Shown: positions 17,317 through 26,179, numbered from the stretch's first letter. The stretch is 64,000 nucleotides of DNA from Streptomyces sp. DT2A-34 (GCF_030499515.1 NZ_JASTWJ010000001.1:7048001-7112000); one strand, 5' to 3'. Made by a program: numbers and translations. Notes: generated from the letters alone by a model not told the origin.

Positions 17317-18303
17317 TCACATTGTGAGCGAGGGCTGGGGCATCTCGACCGTAGCCGGTGATTCCGGACGCCTACGCCCCCATACCACCAAAACGCCACC
17401 CACCACCGCAATCACGAAACCCGCCCCAGCGGCCCCGACCGGCAACGTCTCGCCCACCACGCGCAGCAGACCGCTGTCCCGCTTCGCCTGCCGCACGGCC
17501 TCCTTCTGCGTGGCCGTGGTGAACGAGATCTTCTCGCTGTCCAGCAGCACCGCGGCGTCCTTGTCGCCGCCCGGTGCCCGCAGGGTGCGGCGCGGGCCGG
17601 TCTGGGCGTAGATCACCCGGCCGGTGCGCTGGTCGACGACCAGTTTGAACCCGTGGTTGGAGTACCACTCCTCGGCCAGCACCTGCGGGCGCTTCGGCTC
17701 GTCGACGAGGCTGCCGGGGACGAGCCGGCTGCCGACCTTGCGGGGCGCGACCGTGCCGGTGAACCGGTATCCCGTGTACCCCTGGATCTTCTCGGTGCCG
17801 TCGTACCGCATGGTGATCGCGGTGCCGCCGGTGTTGTCCCACCACTGGTAGGAGCGCTTCTCCACGTCGAACGGGAACTTCAGATAGGCCTCGCCCTCGA
17901 TGTACGGCGTCTCCTTGCAGCAGTGCACCGGTTTCGTCGTCCTCCGGTCCATCACCCAGCGGTGCGGGGTGAAGTCCAGCGCGTCGTGCGGATCGGCGGC
18001 CGGCAGCGACTTGTCGGTGTCGACGGTGGTGATCACGTCCCATACTGCGTTGCCGCTGCGCTCACTTTCGGCCACATTGCCGCGCACCCGCTGGGTGACG
18101 GTGATCTTCTGGTCCGGCACGGTCTTGATCTTGTCGGTGTCGAAGACGCTGCCGGTGCCGGTGTAGACGGCGGTGGTGTCGATGTCGATGGGGTTCACGG
18201 CGGCACGCGGGGCCACGTACCAGGCCAGCATGGGCGCCAGTACCAGCAGAAACGTGCCGATGCCCAGCAGGATCAACGAGAGAGGTGAGGCTGTACGGCG
18301 CAT
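17317..18303 (-). CDS. DUF3068 (PorA-like) membrane-anchored protein
   Basis: The 328-residue protein has an N-terminal hydrophobic helix (LSLILLGIGTFLLVLAPMLA), a long extracytoplasmic beta-rich region and a C-terminal membrane helix (AGAGFVIAVVGGVLVVWGRR). This is the standard DUF3068 layout of actinobacterial envelope proteins. Conserved pieces include VYTGTGSVFDTDKIKTV, TPHRWVMDRRTTKPVHCC and RFTGTVAPRKVGSRLVPGS. The function is unknown. The start ATG 18303 has AGGAG at a good distance. It lies just upstream of the glycan operon on the same strand and could share a role in envelope building. Three 11-bp direct repeats lie 33-65 bp upstream of its start. Confidence 0.87.
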   Translation of the reverse strand: MRRTASPLSLILLGIGTFLLVLAPMLAWYVAPRAAVNPIDIDTTAVYTGTGSVFDTDKIKTVPDQKITVTQRVRGNVAESERSGNAVWDVITTVDTDKSLPAADPHDALDFTPHRWVMDRRTTKPVHCCKETPYIEGEAYLKFPFDVEKRSYQWWDNTGGTAITMRYDGTEKIQGYTGYRFTGTVAPRKVGSRLVPGSLVDEPKRPQVLAEEWYSNHGFKLVVDQRTGRVIYAQTGPRRTLRAPGGDKDAAVLLDSEKISFTTATQKEAVRQAKRDSGLLRVVGETLPVGAAGAGFVIAVVGGVLVVWGRRRPESPATVEMPQPSLTM

Positions 18304-18335
18304 CCGGCACTCCTGGGGGATTGGCGCATGGTCGA

Positions 18336-18368
18336 TGCACGCTCAGTGCACAGTCGGTGCACGGTCGT
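18336..18368. promoter_or_regulatory. Three tandem 11-bp direct repeats between DUF3068 and the divergent gene
   Basis: Units TGCACGCTCAG, TGCACAGTCGG and TGCACGGTCGT follow each other without gaps at 18336, 18347 and 18358. Eleven-base direct repeats, one helical turn apart, are the binding format of PhoP-like response regulators and SARP activators in Streptomyces. The consensus here does not match a PHO box closely. The position, 33 bases before the DUF3068 start, suits an activator site. Confidence 0.5.
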
Positions 18369-18535
18369 TGCCTGGCCGTTCTTGGGCCGGGAACCGTAGG
18401 CGTCCCTTGACGGAGTGTCAATGTCTTGACGTGCCGACCCGGCTTGTCGAGACTGAACCGACAGACAGGGGTCGGGATCAGGCTGGCACCACCGGGGTGG
18501 GGACGACCTCCGGATGCAGAGAGGCTGACCCTGCG

Positions 18536-18688
18536 ATGTCCAGACTGCTCGCCGCCACGCTGACCGTCGCGCTCGCCGCCGTACTCGCGGTGGGTGCCGC
18601 GCTCGGCGTCGTCGCGCTGCTGGAAGCGGCACCCGACCAGCCGAACACGCCCTTGATCACATACGAGCAGGCGGGCCAGGGGAGTTGA
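18536..18688 (+). CDS. Small single-pass membrane protein (DUF2613-like)
   Basis: ATG 18536 opens a 50-residue protein consisting of one hydrophobic helix (RLLAATLTVALAAVLAVGAA, then LGVVALLEA) and a short polar tail. This resembles the DUF2613 family of tiny actinobacterial membrane proteins. No function is assigned. Its stop lies 2 bases before the GTG of the PucR regulator, whose ribosome site GGGGAG is inside this gene, so the two are cotranscribed and probably coupled. Confidence 0.62.
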   Translation: MSRLLAATLTVALAAVLAVGAALGVVALLEAAPDQPNTPLITYEQAGQGS

Positions 18689-18690
18689 CC

Positions 18691-19947
18691 GTGGCAGCCA
18701 CCCGCTCTACGGCCTCTACGCCCTCCCCGGCCGGCACCACGCGCTCGGCCTGGCGCGACGTGCCCCGCTTACAGGTGCGCCGTTTCGCGGAGCTGGCCTT
18801 GGCCGAGGCCCCGGCCCTCGCCGAGGAGATCCTGCGCGAGATCCGCCGCGAGTACCCGCATCTGCCGGTCGTCCTGGACGAGTCGGGCGAGCCGATGGCC
18901 ATGGTCGGCATCCGGCGTGCGATCGAGGTCTTCGTCCAGCACCTGGAGGCCTCGGAGGGCCGCCCGACCGTCCCGCCGGGCGTCTTCCAGGAGTTCGGCC
19001 GCGGCGAAGGCCTGCACGGCCGCTCCCTGGACTCGCTCCAGGCGATCTACCGGATGGGCGTACGACTGGCCTGGCGTCGTTTCGCCGAGATCGGCCAGCG
19101 CGTCGACATTCCGCCGCCCGCGATGTACGAGCTGGTGGACGCGGGCTACGAGTACCTGGACGGCCTCGTCGACCAGTCGGTGCGCGGTTACGCGGAGGCG
19201 GCGGCACGCCAGGCCGGCGAGCGGTTACGCCTCCAACGCCGCCTGATGGAGCTGCTGTTGGCCGAACACCACCGCGGCGATCCGGCGGACGCCCTGTCCG
19301 AGCGGGCGGCCAGGATCGGCTGGCCGCTGCCGGAGAAGGTCGCCGTGGGCGTGCTGCTGCGCCCGGCGCGGGAGGCCGTGGCCCCGGCGGTGGGGCAGGG
19401 CGTCCTGCTCGACATGGAGTACGAGCAGCCGCGCATGGTAGTCCCCGAACCGGACGCCGCCGGCCGCCCCGAACTGCTGCACCGGGCCCTGACCGGCTGG
19501 GCGGGCGCGATCGGCCCCCCGGTCCCGCCGGCCGACGCGGCGAAGTCGCTGCGCTGGGCCGAGGCCGCCGTACGCCTCATGGAACGGCGGCTGCTGCCGG
19601 CCGGCGAGGTCCTCTACTGCACCGAGCACACGGAAGCCCTGGTCCTCCTTCAGCCGGAGGAACTGATCGACGACCTGGCCCTGCGGTGTCTGGCCCCGTT
19701 GGAGCACTGCGGGCCCACGCACGGCCGGCGGCTGGCGGAGACGTTACTGGCGTGGCTGGAGACCAGGGGCGGGGCGCCGGAGGTGGCGGCCCGCCTGGGC
19801 GTCCACCCCCAGACGGTCCGGTACCGCCTCCGTCAGATCCGGGAGTTGTGGGGCGACGAGATGGACGACCCGGACCGGCGGTTCGAGTTGGAGCTGGTGT
19901 TGCGGGCGCAGCGGTTGAAGGGGGTGCTGGGGGAGACGCGCCGATAG
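18691..19947 (+). CDS. PucR-family transcriptional regulator
   Basis: The best start is GTG 18691 with GGGGAG nine bases before it; a TTG at 18685 overlaps the preceding stop and is less likely. The 418-residue protein has an N-terminal helical sensor part (about 1-160), a central GGDEF-like/CdaR middle region, and a C-terminal PucR helix-turn-helix with HTH text EVAARLGVHPQTVRYRLRQI followed by DPDRRFELELVLRAQRLKG. These regulators usually control purine, amino acid or other catabolic genes. No obvious target sits beside it, as the genes on either side are a tiny membrane protein and a convergent protease. The ligand is unknown. Confidence 0.85.
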   Translation: MAATRSTASTPSPAGTTRSAWRDVPRLQVRRFAELALAEAPALAEEILREIRREYPHLPVVLDESGEPMAMVGIRRAIEVFVQHLEASEGRPTVPPGVFQEFGRGEGLHGRSLDSLQAIYRMGVRLAWRRFAEIGQRVDIPPPAMYELVDAGYEYLDGLVDQSVRGYAEAAARQAGERLRLQRRLMELLLAEHHRGDPADALSERAARIGWPLPEKVAVGVLLRPAREAVAPAVGQGVLLDMEYEQPRMVVPEPDAAGRPELLHRALTGWAGAIGPPVPPADAAKSLRWAEAAVRLMERRLLPAGEVLYCTEHTEALVLLQPEELIDDLALRCLAPLEHCGPTHGRRLAETLLAWLETRGGAPEVAARLGVHPQTVRYRLRQIRELWGDEMDDPDRRFELELVLRAQRLKGVLGETRR

Positions 19948-19996
19948 ACGCTGCTCGGGTTGTTGCGCTCGGCCTGTTGTGCTCAGTCTGCTCTGC

Positions 19997-20851
19997 TCAG
20001 TAGCCGTAGCGGCTCTTCAGATGGCGCCAGAAGTCCCGGAGCATCCACTTGTCGAACTCGGTGATCTGTGTGGCGGATCCGGCGTTCATGAGGAAGCAGC
20101 ACTGGCCGGTCGGCGTCCAGTCGTAGAAGTCGTCGAGCCCGAAGGTGTGGCCGACTTCGTGCAGGTAGATGTGGATGTTCTCCTGGCCGAGCGCGGAGGT
20201 GAAGTACTCCTGGCCGACCCGCTGCCCCCAGTCGCCGCCGGCACCGCCCTGGAAACCCTTGGTCAGCCAGAGCGACTGGTCGTAGTGGCGGGCGGCGCCG
20301 CCCGGGCACTTGGAGTAGTTGCCGTCCTGGTGGAAGAAGCGGCCGCAGTCGGGGGAACACTGCGGGGCGCCCCCGCCGTCCAGATTCCCGGCGTAGATGT
20401 CGACGGAGTTGTCGCTCCACTGGAGGGTGGAGCGGTTCTTGACGGCCCAACCGACGATATTGACCGGCACGTTCGTGTACGGCCAGGCGTTGTGCCCGGT
20501 GCCGTCGCTCTCGACCATGGCGGCCATCCACTTCCCGAACTGCTTCTTCAGCGCGGCGTGGATCTGGTCGCGCAGGGCGGCGCTGACGGGGGCGTCGGAC
20601 TCCCAGCGGACGCAGTAGTTGACGCTGCCGCGGTTGGCCATGACCTGGTCCCAGCCGTAGTTGCGGAAGCCGTAGAGGTCGGGGTAGGTCGACTCGACGT
20701 GGTTCCAGACCTCGCCCAGGGGCTGGACGAGGTTGGCCGGCGGGTTCCACTGGTCGGCGGCCTGGGCGGGGGAGGCGGTGACGGCGGGCGCGGCGACCAG
20801 CGCGATGATCGCGGCGAGTACGGCGCCGAGCCGGGCGAGGCGGGTGCGCAT
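19997..20851 (-). CDS. Secreted metzincin-like zinc protease
   Basis: The 284-residue protein has a Sec signal peptide (RLGAVLAAIIALVAAPAV, cut after AQA at about residue 31). Near the C-terminus is the zinc motif HEVGHTFGLDD (from residue 231), HExxHxxG followed by a Met-turn-like CCFLMNAGS. The middle has several Cys residues in secreted-protein spacing (APQCSPDCGRFF). It should cleave an extracellular protein, but its target is unknown. It stands alone, convergent with the PucR gene and in tandem with the membrane protein at 20951. Start ATG 20851 has a GGGAG ribosome site. Confidence 0.85.
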   Translation of the reverse strand: MRTRLARLGAVLAAIIALVAAPAVTASPAQAADQWNPPANLVQPLGEVWNHVESTYPDLYGFRNYGWDQVMANRGSVNYCVRWESDAPVSAALRDQIHAALKKQFGKWMAAMVESDGTGHNAWPYTNVPVNIVGWAVKNRSTLQWSDNSVDIYAGNLDGGGAPQCSPDCGRFFHQDGNYSKCPGGAARHYDQSLWLTKGFQGGAGGDWGQRVGQEYFTSALGQENIHIYLHEVGHTFGLDDFYDWTPTGQCCFLMNAGSATQITEFDKWMLRDFWRHLKSRYGY

Positions 20852-20950
20852 GGTGAACTCCCTTGGTGGGGGACGGACTTCGGGACTTCACCTGCAGGTC
20901 GCCGCCGGGGTGGTGGAGGTTGCCCGCTGTGCGGCACTTGTGTGTGTCGG

Positions 20951-21547
20951 TCAGGTCGTCCGGCGGGCGGGCTCGGTGGTGCCCCTCGGCAGGCGGGCGG
21001 ACGCGGTGCGCAGACGCCGGCCGCGTCGCGTCAGCCCCCACGGCTTCAGGACCGAGATCACCGTCATGAAGACGTACGCGGACAACGACACGATCGGCCC
21101 CATCATGAGGTCCCCGGCGTCGGGCAGCGCGCCGCCCGCGGCGACCGCGTCGACCGTGGAGCTCAGGCCGGGACGCAGGGCGAAGGCGGTGGCGGTGGTC
21201 GTGGCGAGGGTCAGCCAGAACTTGGTGTAGACCCACCGGTGCCGGGCCAGCCCCCACTGCATGCCCAGGGACAGCACCAGCCCGCTGACCAGCGTGAGGA
21301 ACGCGACGGGCAGCAGGAGCCAGTCGGCGAACAGCTTCATGGCCCGCACCGACGCCTCCACGGTCACCGCGGACCCGGTGGCGGCCGCGGTGACCGCGAG
21401 CGCGAGCAGCCCGAGCGTGAGCCCGAGCCAGCTCGAGGCGGCGACGACATGGACGACGAGGGCGGCCCGGCGGGCGGCCCGGCTCAGTTTGACGGAGGAC
21501 GTGGAGGACATGGCGGACGCGGGAGACGTGGAAGGCATGGAAGGCAT
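20951..21547 (-). CDS. Four-helix membrane protein of unknown function (DUF2269-like)
   Basis: The protein has about four hydrophobic helices: AALVVHVVAASSWLGLTLGL, WLLLPVAFLTLVSGLVLSLG, VYTKFWLTLATTTATAFA and MGPIVSLSAYVFMTVISVLK. The His in VVHVVAASSWLG and the pattern of short loops resemble DUF2269-type membrane proteins. Several in-frame ATGs (21547, 21538, 21511) occur at the start and none has a clear ribosome site. I use 21547 (198 residues). The region just inside the start is a short repeat encoding M-P-S-M-P-S-T-S-P. It is divergent from the gene at 21697. Confidence 0.65.
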   Translation of the reverse strand: MPSMPSTSPASAMSSTSSVKLSRAARRAALVVHVVAASSWLGLTLGLLALAVTAAATGSAVTVEASVRAMKLFADWLLLPVAFLTLVSGLVLSLGMQWGLARHRWVYTKFWLTLATTTATAFALRPGLSSTVDAVAAGGALPDAGDLMMGPIVSLSAYVFMTVISVLKPWGLTRRGRRLRTASARLPRGTTEPARRTT

Positions 21548-21696
21548 GGAAATCACCGTGCCGGGCGCGAGCGGCGAGGACGTCTGACAGGGGGAGTAAC
21601 CCCATGTACGTGCGTCGGCGTACCCGGAGACACTCCGGCTGCTCCGTCCGAGCCGGAGACCCAAAGACACTGAGCTTCAAAACAGAGGAGACCCCG

Positions 21697-22182
21697 ATGC
21701 GGCAACCGACCCCCCACCCCGCCCTGCGGCAGCTGGACGTGTTCGTCGGCGAGTGGGACATGTGGGCCGCCGGCCACGGCGTCGGCCCCGTCCGGACGGA
21801 GTTCGCCTGGCTGGAGGGCGGCGCCTTCCTCGCCCAGCGCGCGGACGTCGCCCCGGAGACGTCCCTCCCCGGCGAGTGGGCCCAGCACGCCCCCTTCCCC
21901 ACCGTCGCCCTGACCGGCTACGACGACACCACCGGGGAATTCACCGTCCTCTACGCCGACGGCCGCGGCGTCGCCCGCGTCTACCGAGGCAGCATGACCG
22001 ACCGCACCTGGCGCCAGTGGCGCACTGCCCCCGCCTTCCACCAGCGCCTCACCGCCACGGTCAGCCCCGACGGCAACACGATCGCGGGCCGCTGGGAGCA
22101 GGCACGGGACGGCGAACAGTGGACGATGGACTTCGACGTGACGTTCGTCCGCACGGGAAAGCCTCAGAGTGAGGGGGCCTGA
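21697..22182 (+). CDS. DUF1579-like cytosolic protein
   Basis: ATG 21697 with GAGGAG gives a 161-residue protein of the small beta-barrel type often annotated DUF1579: RQLDVFVGEWDMWAAGHGV, TEFAWLEGGAFLAQRADV, VALTGYDDTTGEFTVLYADG and FDVTFVRTGKP. The fold resembles lipid- or ligand-binding calycins, but no activity is assigned. The gene stands alone, ending 15 bp before the convergent TerD-nuclease gene. Start choice is secure because of the ribosome site and family-like N-terminus. Confidence 0.75.
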   Translation: MRQPTPHPALRQLDVFVGEWDMWAAGHGVGPVRTEFAWLEGGAFLAQRADVAPETSLPGEWAQHAPFPTVALTGYDDTTGEFTVLYADGRGVARVYRGSMTDRTWRQWRTAPAFHQRLTATVSPDGNTIAGRWEQARDGEQWTMDFDVTFVRTGKPQSEGA

Positions 22183-22197
22183 GAGCCCCCTCAGCTC

Positions 22198-24309
22198 CTA
22201 CGTGACGGCTGCCTCCTTCGGCGCGGTCCGTCGCGGTGCGGGCGGGTCGAGGTGGACCACCACGGTCGTGTAGAAGCGGTAGACCGCTTCGTCCACGCTG
22301 CGGATGAAGCCGGACTCGGTGTTGCCCCGCGTGCTTCCCATGCCCTTGAAGAGGGACAGGCGGAAGCCGGTGATCCGGGTGGCGCCGCCCTTGGGCAGCA
22401 TGTCCGCCGGTTCGGGGCGCAGCCGCTCCAGCGTGCCCCGGGGGCCGCCCGCCCCTCCCTCCACCAGGGTCTCGACGTGCAGGTCGGCCGGTGCTTCGGC
22501 GAGGCGGCGGACCAGACGCTTGGCCCAGGACAGGGGGTAGCCCTGCTCGGGTGCGGGGATCTCGACGGAGGTGCGCAGCTTGCCGGTGCGCAGATCGGCG
22601 CCGATCGTGAGCAGGCCCGGGGCGTTCTCGACACGAAGCTCCGCCTGGAGCCTTCCTTCCAGGCACAGGCGGTCGGCCAGCTGAACCCGGCGGGCACTGG
22701 GGTCGGTGCCACGTCTGGCGCGCTGAGCAGGCAGCACCTTCTGCCCGAGTTCGCCGCCGAGCCTGAGACACACCTGGCGGATGAGACGCTCCCAGTTCTC
22801 GACCACCTCAAGGGCGCGCGGGTCGCCCTGACACAGGGTCTCGTCGCTGATGCCGTTGCGTACCGGCACCCACGCCGCGCCCATGTTCTGGAAACCGTGG
22901 CAACCGGAGTTCTCGTGCTGGAGATAGTGCAGCAGTTCCTGGAGCAGCCAGGTGCGTGCCGCGTTGCCGACTCCCTCGTGCCGGATCAGCAGCTGTGCCT
23001 GATGGGCCACTTCGGCCCATGACAGATGCCAGAGCGCCACCTTGTGCTTGCGCCGCCGGTCGATCTTGACGTCGACCAGTGGACTGCCTTCCAGCGCGAC
23101 GTCGTTCGACACCGTGATCACGGCCTCGTAGCCGCGCCGGGCGGCGATGTCCATGTAGGCCTGCACCTGGTCGGCCTTGAGAGCGTTGCCGTTGGTCTTG
23201 GTCTCGACGAGTGCCGTCCACAACTTGCCGGCCCGCTCGACGCGGATCACGCCGTCGGGGCGTCGGGGTGTGTCGCCGTGCGGCAGGGACACCTCGGTGA
23301 ACGCCTCCATACGGCCGGACGGCGCCCCGAACGCGGCGGTGAGCCGCCTGCCGAACCGTGGCACCTGGGCCATGACCGACAGCAGGACCGAGGTGGCGCG
23401 CATCTCCCGGTCCCGGTCGCTCTTGAGCGCCGAGACGGGAAAGAGCCGGGCCGGCTTCCAGGAATCGTTCTCCGCCAGGGACTTCTGCGGCGTGCTGTGC
23501 AGCGGGACCTTTTTCTTCGCGGTGCGGGGCCGGGCAGCCGGTTTGCGCGGCCCGGCTTCGTCGACGGGCCGGCGGGGAGCCGGGACCGCCTCCAGCGTCG
23601 CCGGCACGGTGGCCGGTGCCGCCGGCTCCGGCTGAGCGCTGCTGTCCGCCGCGTCCGGCGCCCGAGTCGTGGACCGTGCTTCTGCCTCGTCGGGAGCCCG
23701 GGTCTCCTCGGCCAGCGCTTCAGTCCCGGCCTGCGCTTCCACCTCGGCCGCATCGTCGTCGATGTCCACGCCGAAGTCCGTCGCCAGCCCCGCCAGCCCG
23801 GATGCGTACCCCTGCCCGACGGCACGGAACTTCCACTCCTCCCCGCGCCGGTACAGCTCGCCGAAGATGATCGCGCTCACCTCGGCGGCGTCGTCGATGG
23901 CGAACCGCAGGAGGCTCTCACCGGCCGCGTCGGCCAGCCTCACCTGCAGGTCCTCCAGGTCTCCGAAGCGGGCTTCGCCGTACCGGCTCGCGGCCACGAC
24001 GATTCGCTCGACATCCGGCGGCACCGCTGTCAGATCGAAGCTGATCCGGTCCTCGTTGCCGTTCTGCGTCGGCGTCTTCCCCAGGAGTTGCACGCTGCCG
24101 TCGGCGGCCACCGGGTTGTTGTAGAAGTAGAAGTCGGCGTCGCTGCGGACCTTTCCGTTCGGGTCCAGCAGTAGGACGGACACGTCGGCGTCGCCCTCAC
24201 CGGTCGGGCTGCCCCAGCCCAGGCTGACGATCGCCGAGCCGACGTCTTCGCTCAGGGCTGCCAGCGCCACGTTCGAGCCCTTGATCATTTCGTGCACGGA
24301 ACCCCCCAT
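22198..24309 (-). CDS. TerD domain fused to a PD-(D/E)XK-like nuclease domain
   Basis: The 703-residue protein starts at ATG 24309 behind AGGTGAG. Residues about 8-180 are a TerD domain (MIKGSNVALAALSEDVGSA, FYFYNNPVAADGSVQLLGK, EDRISFDLTAVPPDVERIVV), including acidic Ca-binding-type loops. An acidic, Pro/Ala-rich linker runs to about 300. The C-terminal 400 residues include RRPDGVIRVERAGKLW with Asp352, and TALVETKTNGNALKADQVQA with Glu369 and Lys371. This is a PD-x16-ExK pattern followed by a helix, as in restriction-endonuclease-fold enzymes. TerD proteins belong to chemical-stress and phage-resistance systems. No other ter genes are next to it. DNA cleavage is inferred from the motif only. 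Confidence 0.8.
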   Translation of the reverse strand: MGGSVHEMIKGSNVALAALSEDVGSAIVSLGWGSPTGEGDADVSVLLLDPNGKVRSDADFYFYNNPVAADGSVQLLGKTPTQNGNEDRISFDLTAVPPDVERIVVAASRYGEARFGDLEDLQVRLADAAGESLLRFAIDDAAEVSAIIFGELYRRGEEWKFRAVGQGYASGLAGLATDFGVDIDDDAAEVEAQAGTEALAEETRAPDEAEARSTTRAPDAADSSAQPEPAAPATVPATLEAVPAPRRPVDEAGPRKPAARPRTAKKKVPLHSTPQKSLAENDSWKPARLFPVSALKSDRDREMRATSVLLSVMAQVPRFGRRLTAAFGAPSGRMEAFTEVSLPHGDTPRRPDGVIRVERAGKLWTALVETKTNGNALKADQVQAYMDIAARRGYEAVITVSNDVALEGSPLVDVKIDRRRKHKVALWHLSWAEVAHQAQLLIRHEGVGNAARTWLLQELLHYLQHENSGCHGFQNMGAAWVPVRNGISDETLCQGDPRALEVVENWERLIRQVCLRLGGELGQKVLPAQRARRGTDPSARRVQLADRLCLEGRLQAELRVENAPGLLTIGADLRTGKLRTSVEIPAPEQGYPLSWAKRLVRRLAEAPADLHVETLVEGGAGGPRGTLERLRPEPADMLPKGGATRITGFRLSLFKGMGSTRGNTESGFIRSVDEAVYRFYTTVVVHLDPPAPRRTAPKEAAVT

Positions 24310-24501
24310 GTCACTCACCTGAGGGCATGCGCATGCGACGGCCCCAGGTGCCTCCCCCTCGCGGCAGATTGTGATCTGCCGCACACGGGTAACGGTACTG
24401 GCCGTGGATCGCGCCTGCGGAGCTTTCGAGCTGGTCCCCGCCTGCCCATTGCCCGGGCAAGGCGACTTTGAGTAGCCTGTGTTCGTTATTCCGATCGACT
24501 G

Positions 24502-24516
24502 TTGAAATCTCGAACA
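24502..24516 (+). promoter_or_regulatory. Sugar-regulon operator, site 1 (before the IclR gene)
   Basis: TTGAAATCTCGAACA lies 33 bases before the IclR start. It matches the 15-base motif found at five other carbohydrate promoters in this window. A second TTCG/CCGA pair just upstream (24482-24494) may form an additional half-site. The position suits autoregulation. Confidence 0.6.
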
Positions 24517-24548
24517 CAGTCACCGACACTCAAGGGAGGGGGCCGCAC

Positions 24549-25322
24549 GTGGGACGCCTCGTACCAGCCGTGACCCGAGCTCTCGACATTCTCGAGCTCT
24601 TCCTCGACGGGGACGGCACGCTCTCCGCCCCCGACATCGTGCGCAAGCTCCAGCTGCCGCGCACCACCGTGCACGAGTTGGTCACCACGCTCGCCGCCCG
24701 GTCGTACATCGTCCAGGTTCCGGGTCAGCCCGGACGGTACCGCCTCGGGGTACGGCCCTACCAGCTCGGCAGCCGCTACGCCGAGCAGCTCGACCTCGCG
24801 GCCGAGGGGCAGCAGGTCGCCCGGTCCGTCGCCGAGACCTGTGACGAGACCGTGCACGTGGCGATCCTCGAGGGTACCGACGTCATCTACATCGCCAAGG
24901 TGGACTCCACGCACGCGGTGCGGATGGTGTCCGCCGCCGGGCGTCGGCTGCCCGCGCACTGCACGTCGGTCGGCAAGATGCTGCTGGCCTCCCTTCCCGA
25001 GCCCGAGCTCACCGCCCGGGTCCCGGACGGGGCCGAGCTCGTCGGCATGACACCGAACAGCATCACCGACCCGGTCGCCCTGCGCGAGGCCCTTACGGAG
25101 ATTCGGGAGCGGGGGATCGCCGTCGAGCGGCGGGAGTCCAACCCGGACGTATCGTGCGTGGCCGCTCCCGTGCGGGACCGTACGGGGCAGGCCGTCGCCG
25201 CCCTCTCCATCTCCGTGCCCATGATCCGCTGGAGCGACGACCGGCGCGTCGAGCTGGAGCAGCTCGCCGCCAAGGGGGCCGCCGAACTGTCGGAGCGTCT
25301 CGGACACCGGAGCGTGGCATGA
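24549..25322 (+). CDS. IclR-family transcriptional regulator
   Basis: GTG 24549 is preceded by AAGGGAGGGGG and gives a 257-residue protein of normal IclR length. The N-terminal winged helix-turn-helix reads LSAPDIVRKLQLPRTTVHEL. The C-terminal effector domain has the family segments AAGRRLPAHCTSVGKMLLAS, GIAVERRESNPDVSCVAAPV and VAALSISVPM. IclR proteins typically sense a sugar acid, aromatic acid or related catabolite and control a nearby operon. It overlaps the SMP-30 lactonase by 4 bases (ATGA), so the two are made together. The operator-like sequence in its leader recurs before other sugar genes in the window, making it the best candidate regulator of that set. Confidence 0.9.
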   Translation: MGRLVPAVTRALDILELFLDGDGTLSAPDIVRKLQLPRTTVHELVTTLAARSYIVQVPGQPGRYRLGVRPYQLGSRYAEQLDLAAEGQQVARSVAETCDETVHVAILEGTDVIYIAKVDSTHAVRMVSAAGRRLPAHCTSVGKMLLASLPEPELTARVPDGAELVGMTPNSITDPVALREALTEIRERGIAVERRESNPDVSCVAAPVRDRTGQAVAALSISVPMIRWSDDRRVELEQLAAKGAAELSERLGHRSVA

Positions 25323-26179
25323 CGGAGCGTGGTGTCGGCGCGTACGAGGTCGCCATTCAGGCGGAGGCCGAGCTCGGTGAGGGGCCGACCTGGGATCCGG
25401 GCAGCGGGCGGCTCATCTGGATCGACATCCTGGGGTCCCGGATCCACACCTACGACCCCGTCTCCGGGCGGCGCTCGGTCCGTACGACCCCGCAGCACAT
25501 CGGCGCCGTCAAGCCGCGCGTCGGCGGCGGCCTCGTCCTCAATCTCCGGGACGGCGTGGGACTGCTGGACCCGGACGACACCTTCCGCTGGCTGCACCAC
25601 GAGCCCGTCCCCGGCCGCCGTGCCAACGACGCCGCCGTCGCCCCCGACGGCTCCCTGTGGGCGGGCACCATGCGCTACGACGAGGCACCGGACGGCGGCA
25701 CCCTGTCCCGGGTCACCGGTGACGGTTCGGTCGAGGTGGTCCTCGACGACGTGGCCGTGAGCAACGGCACCGGCTGGAGCCCGGACGGCAGCCTCATGTA
25801 CTACATCGACTCGCCGACCCGGCGCGTCGACGTCTTCGACCACGTGGACGGGAGCGTCGTCAACCGGCGGCCCCTCGTCGAGATCGAGGACGGCGCCGGG
25901 TTCCCCGACGGGCTCACCGTCGACGCCGAGGGGTGTGTGTGGGTGGCCCTGTGGGAGGGCTCGGCCGTACGCCGCTACACGCCGGACGGCGAGTTGGACC
26001 GGGTGATCCCGCTTCCGGTGCCCCGGGTGACGGCGTGCGCGTTCGCCGGGCCCGAACTGACCGACCTGTACATCACGACGGCCCGCGTCGGACTGGCGTC
26101 ACCGCCTCCGCTGGCGGGGTCGGTGTTCGTCGTGCCGGGGGCGGGGAAGGGGCTGGCGCAACCGGCGTTCCAGGGCTGA
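25319..26179 (+). CDS. SMP-30/gluconolactonase-family sugar lactonase
   Basis: This 286-residue six-bladed beta-propeller protein has the family landmarks: LGEGPTWDPGSGRLIWIDIL with the metal-binding Glu, GRRANDAAVAPDGSLWAGTM with the Asn/Asp ligands, VSNGTGWSPDGSLMYYIDS and DGAGFPDGLTVDAEGCVWVA. It should hydrolyse an aldonolactone to the aldonic acid with a divalent metal in the cytoplasm. It is coupled to the IclR regulator. Together with the dehydrogenase at 56790 and dehydratase at 57832, whose promoter carries the same operator motif, it would fit an oxidative, non-phosphorylating sugar route. The exact lactone cannot be told. Confidence 0.88.
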   Translation: MTERGVGAYEVAIQAEAELGEGPTWDPGSGRLIWIDILGSRIHTYDPVSGRRSVRTTPQHIGAVKPRVGGGLVLNLRDGVGLLDPDDTFRWLHHEPVPGRRANDAAVAPDGSLWAGTMRYDEAPDGGTLSRVTGDGSVEVVLDDVAVSNGTGWSPDGSLMYYIDSPTRRVDVFDHVDGSVVNRRPLVEIEDGAGFPDGLTVDAEGCVWVALWEGSAVRRYTPDGELDRVIPLPVPRVTACAFAGPELTDLYITTARVGLASPPPLAGSVFVVPGAGKGLAQPAFQG

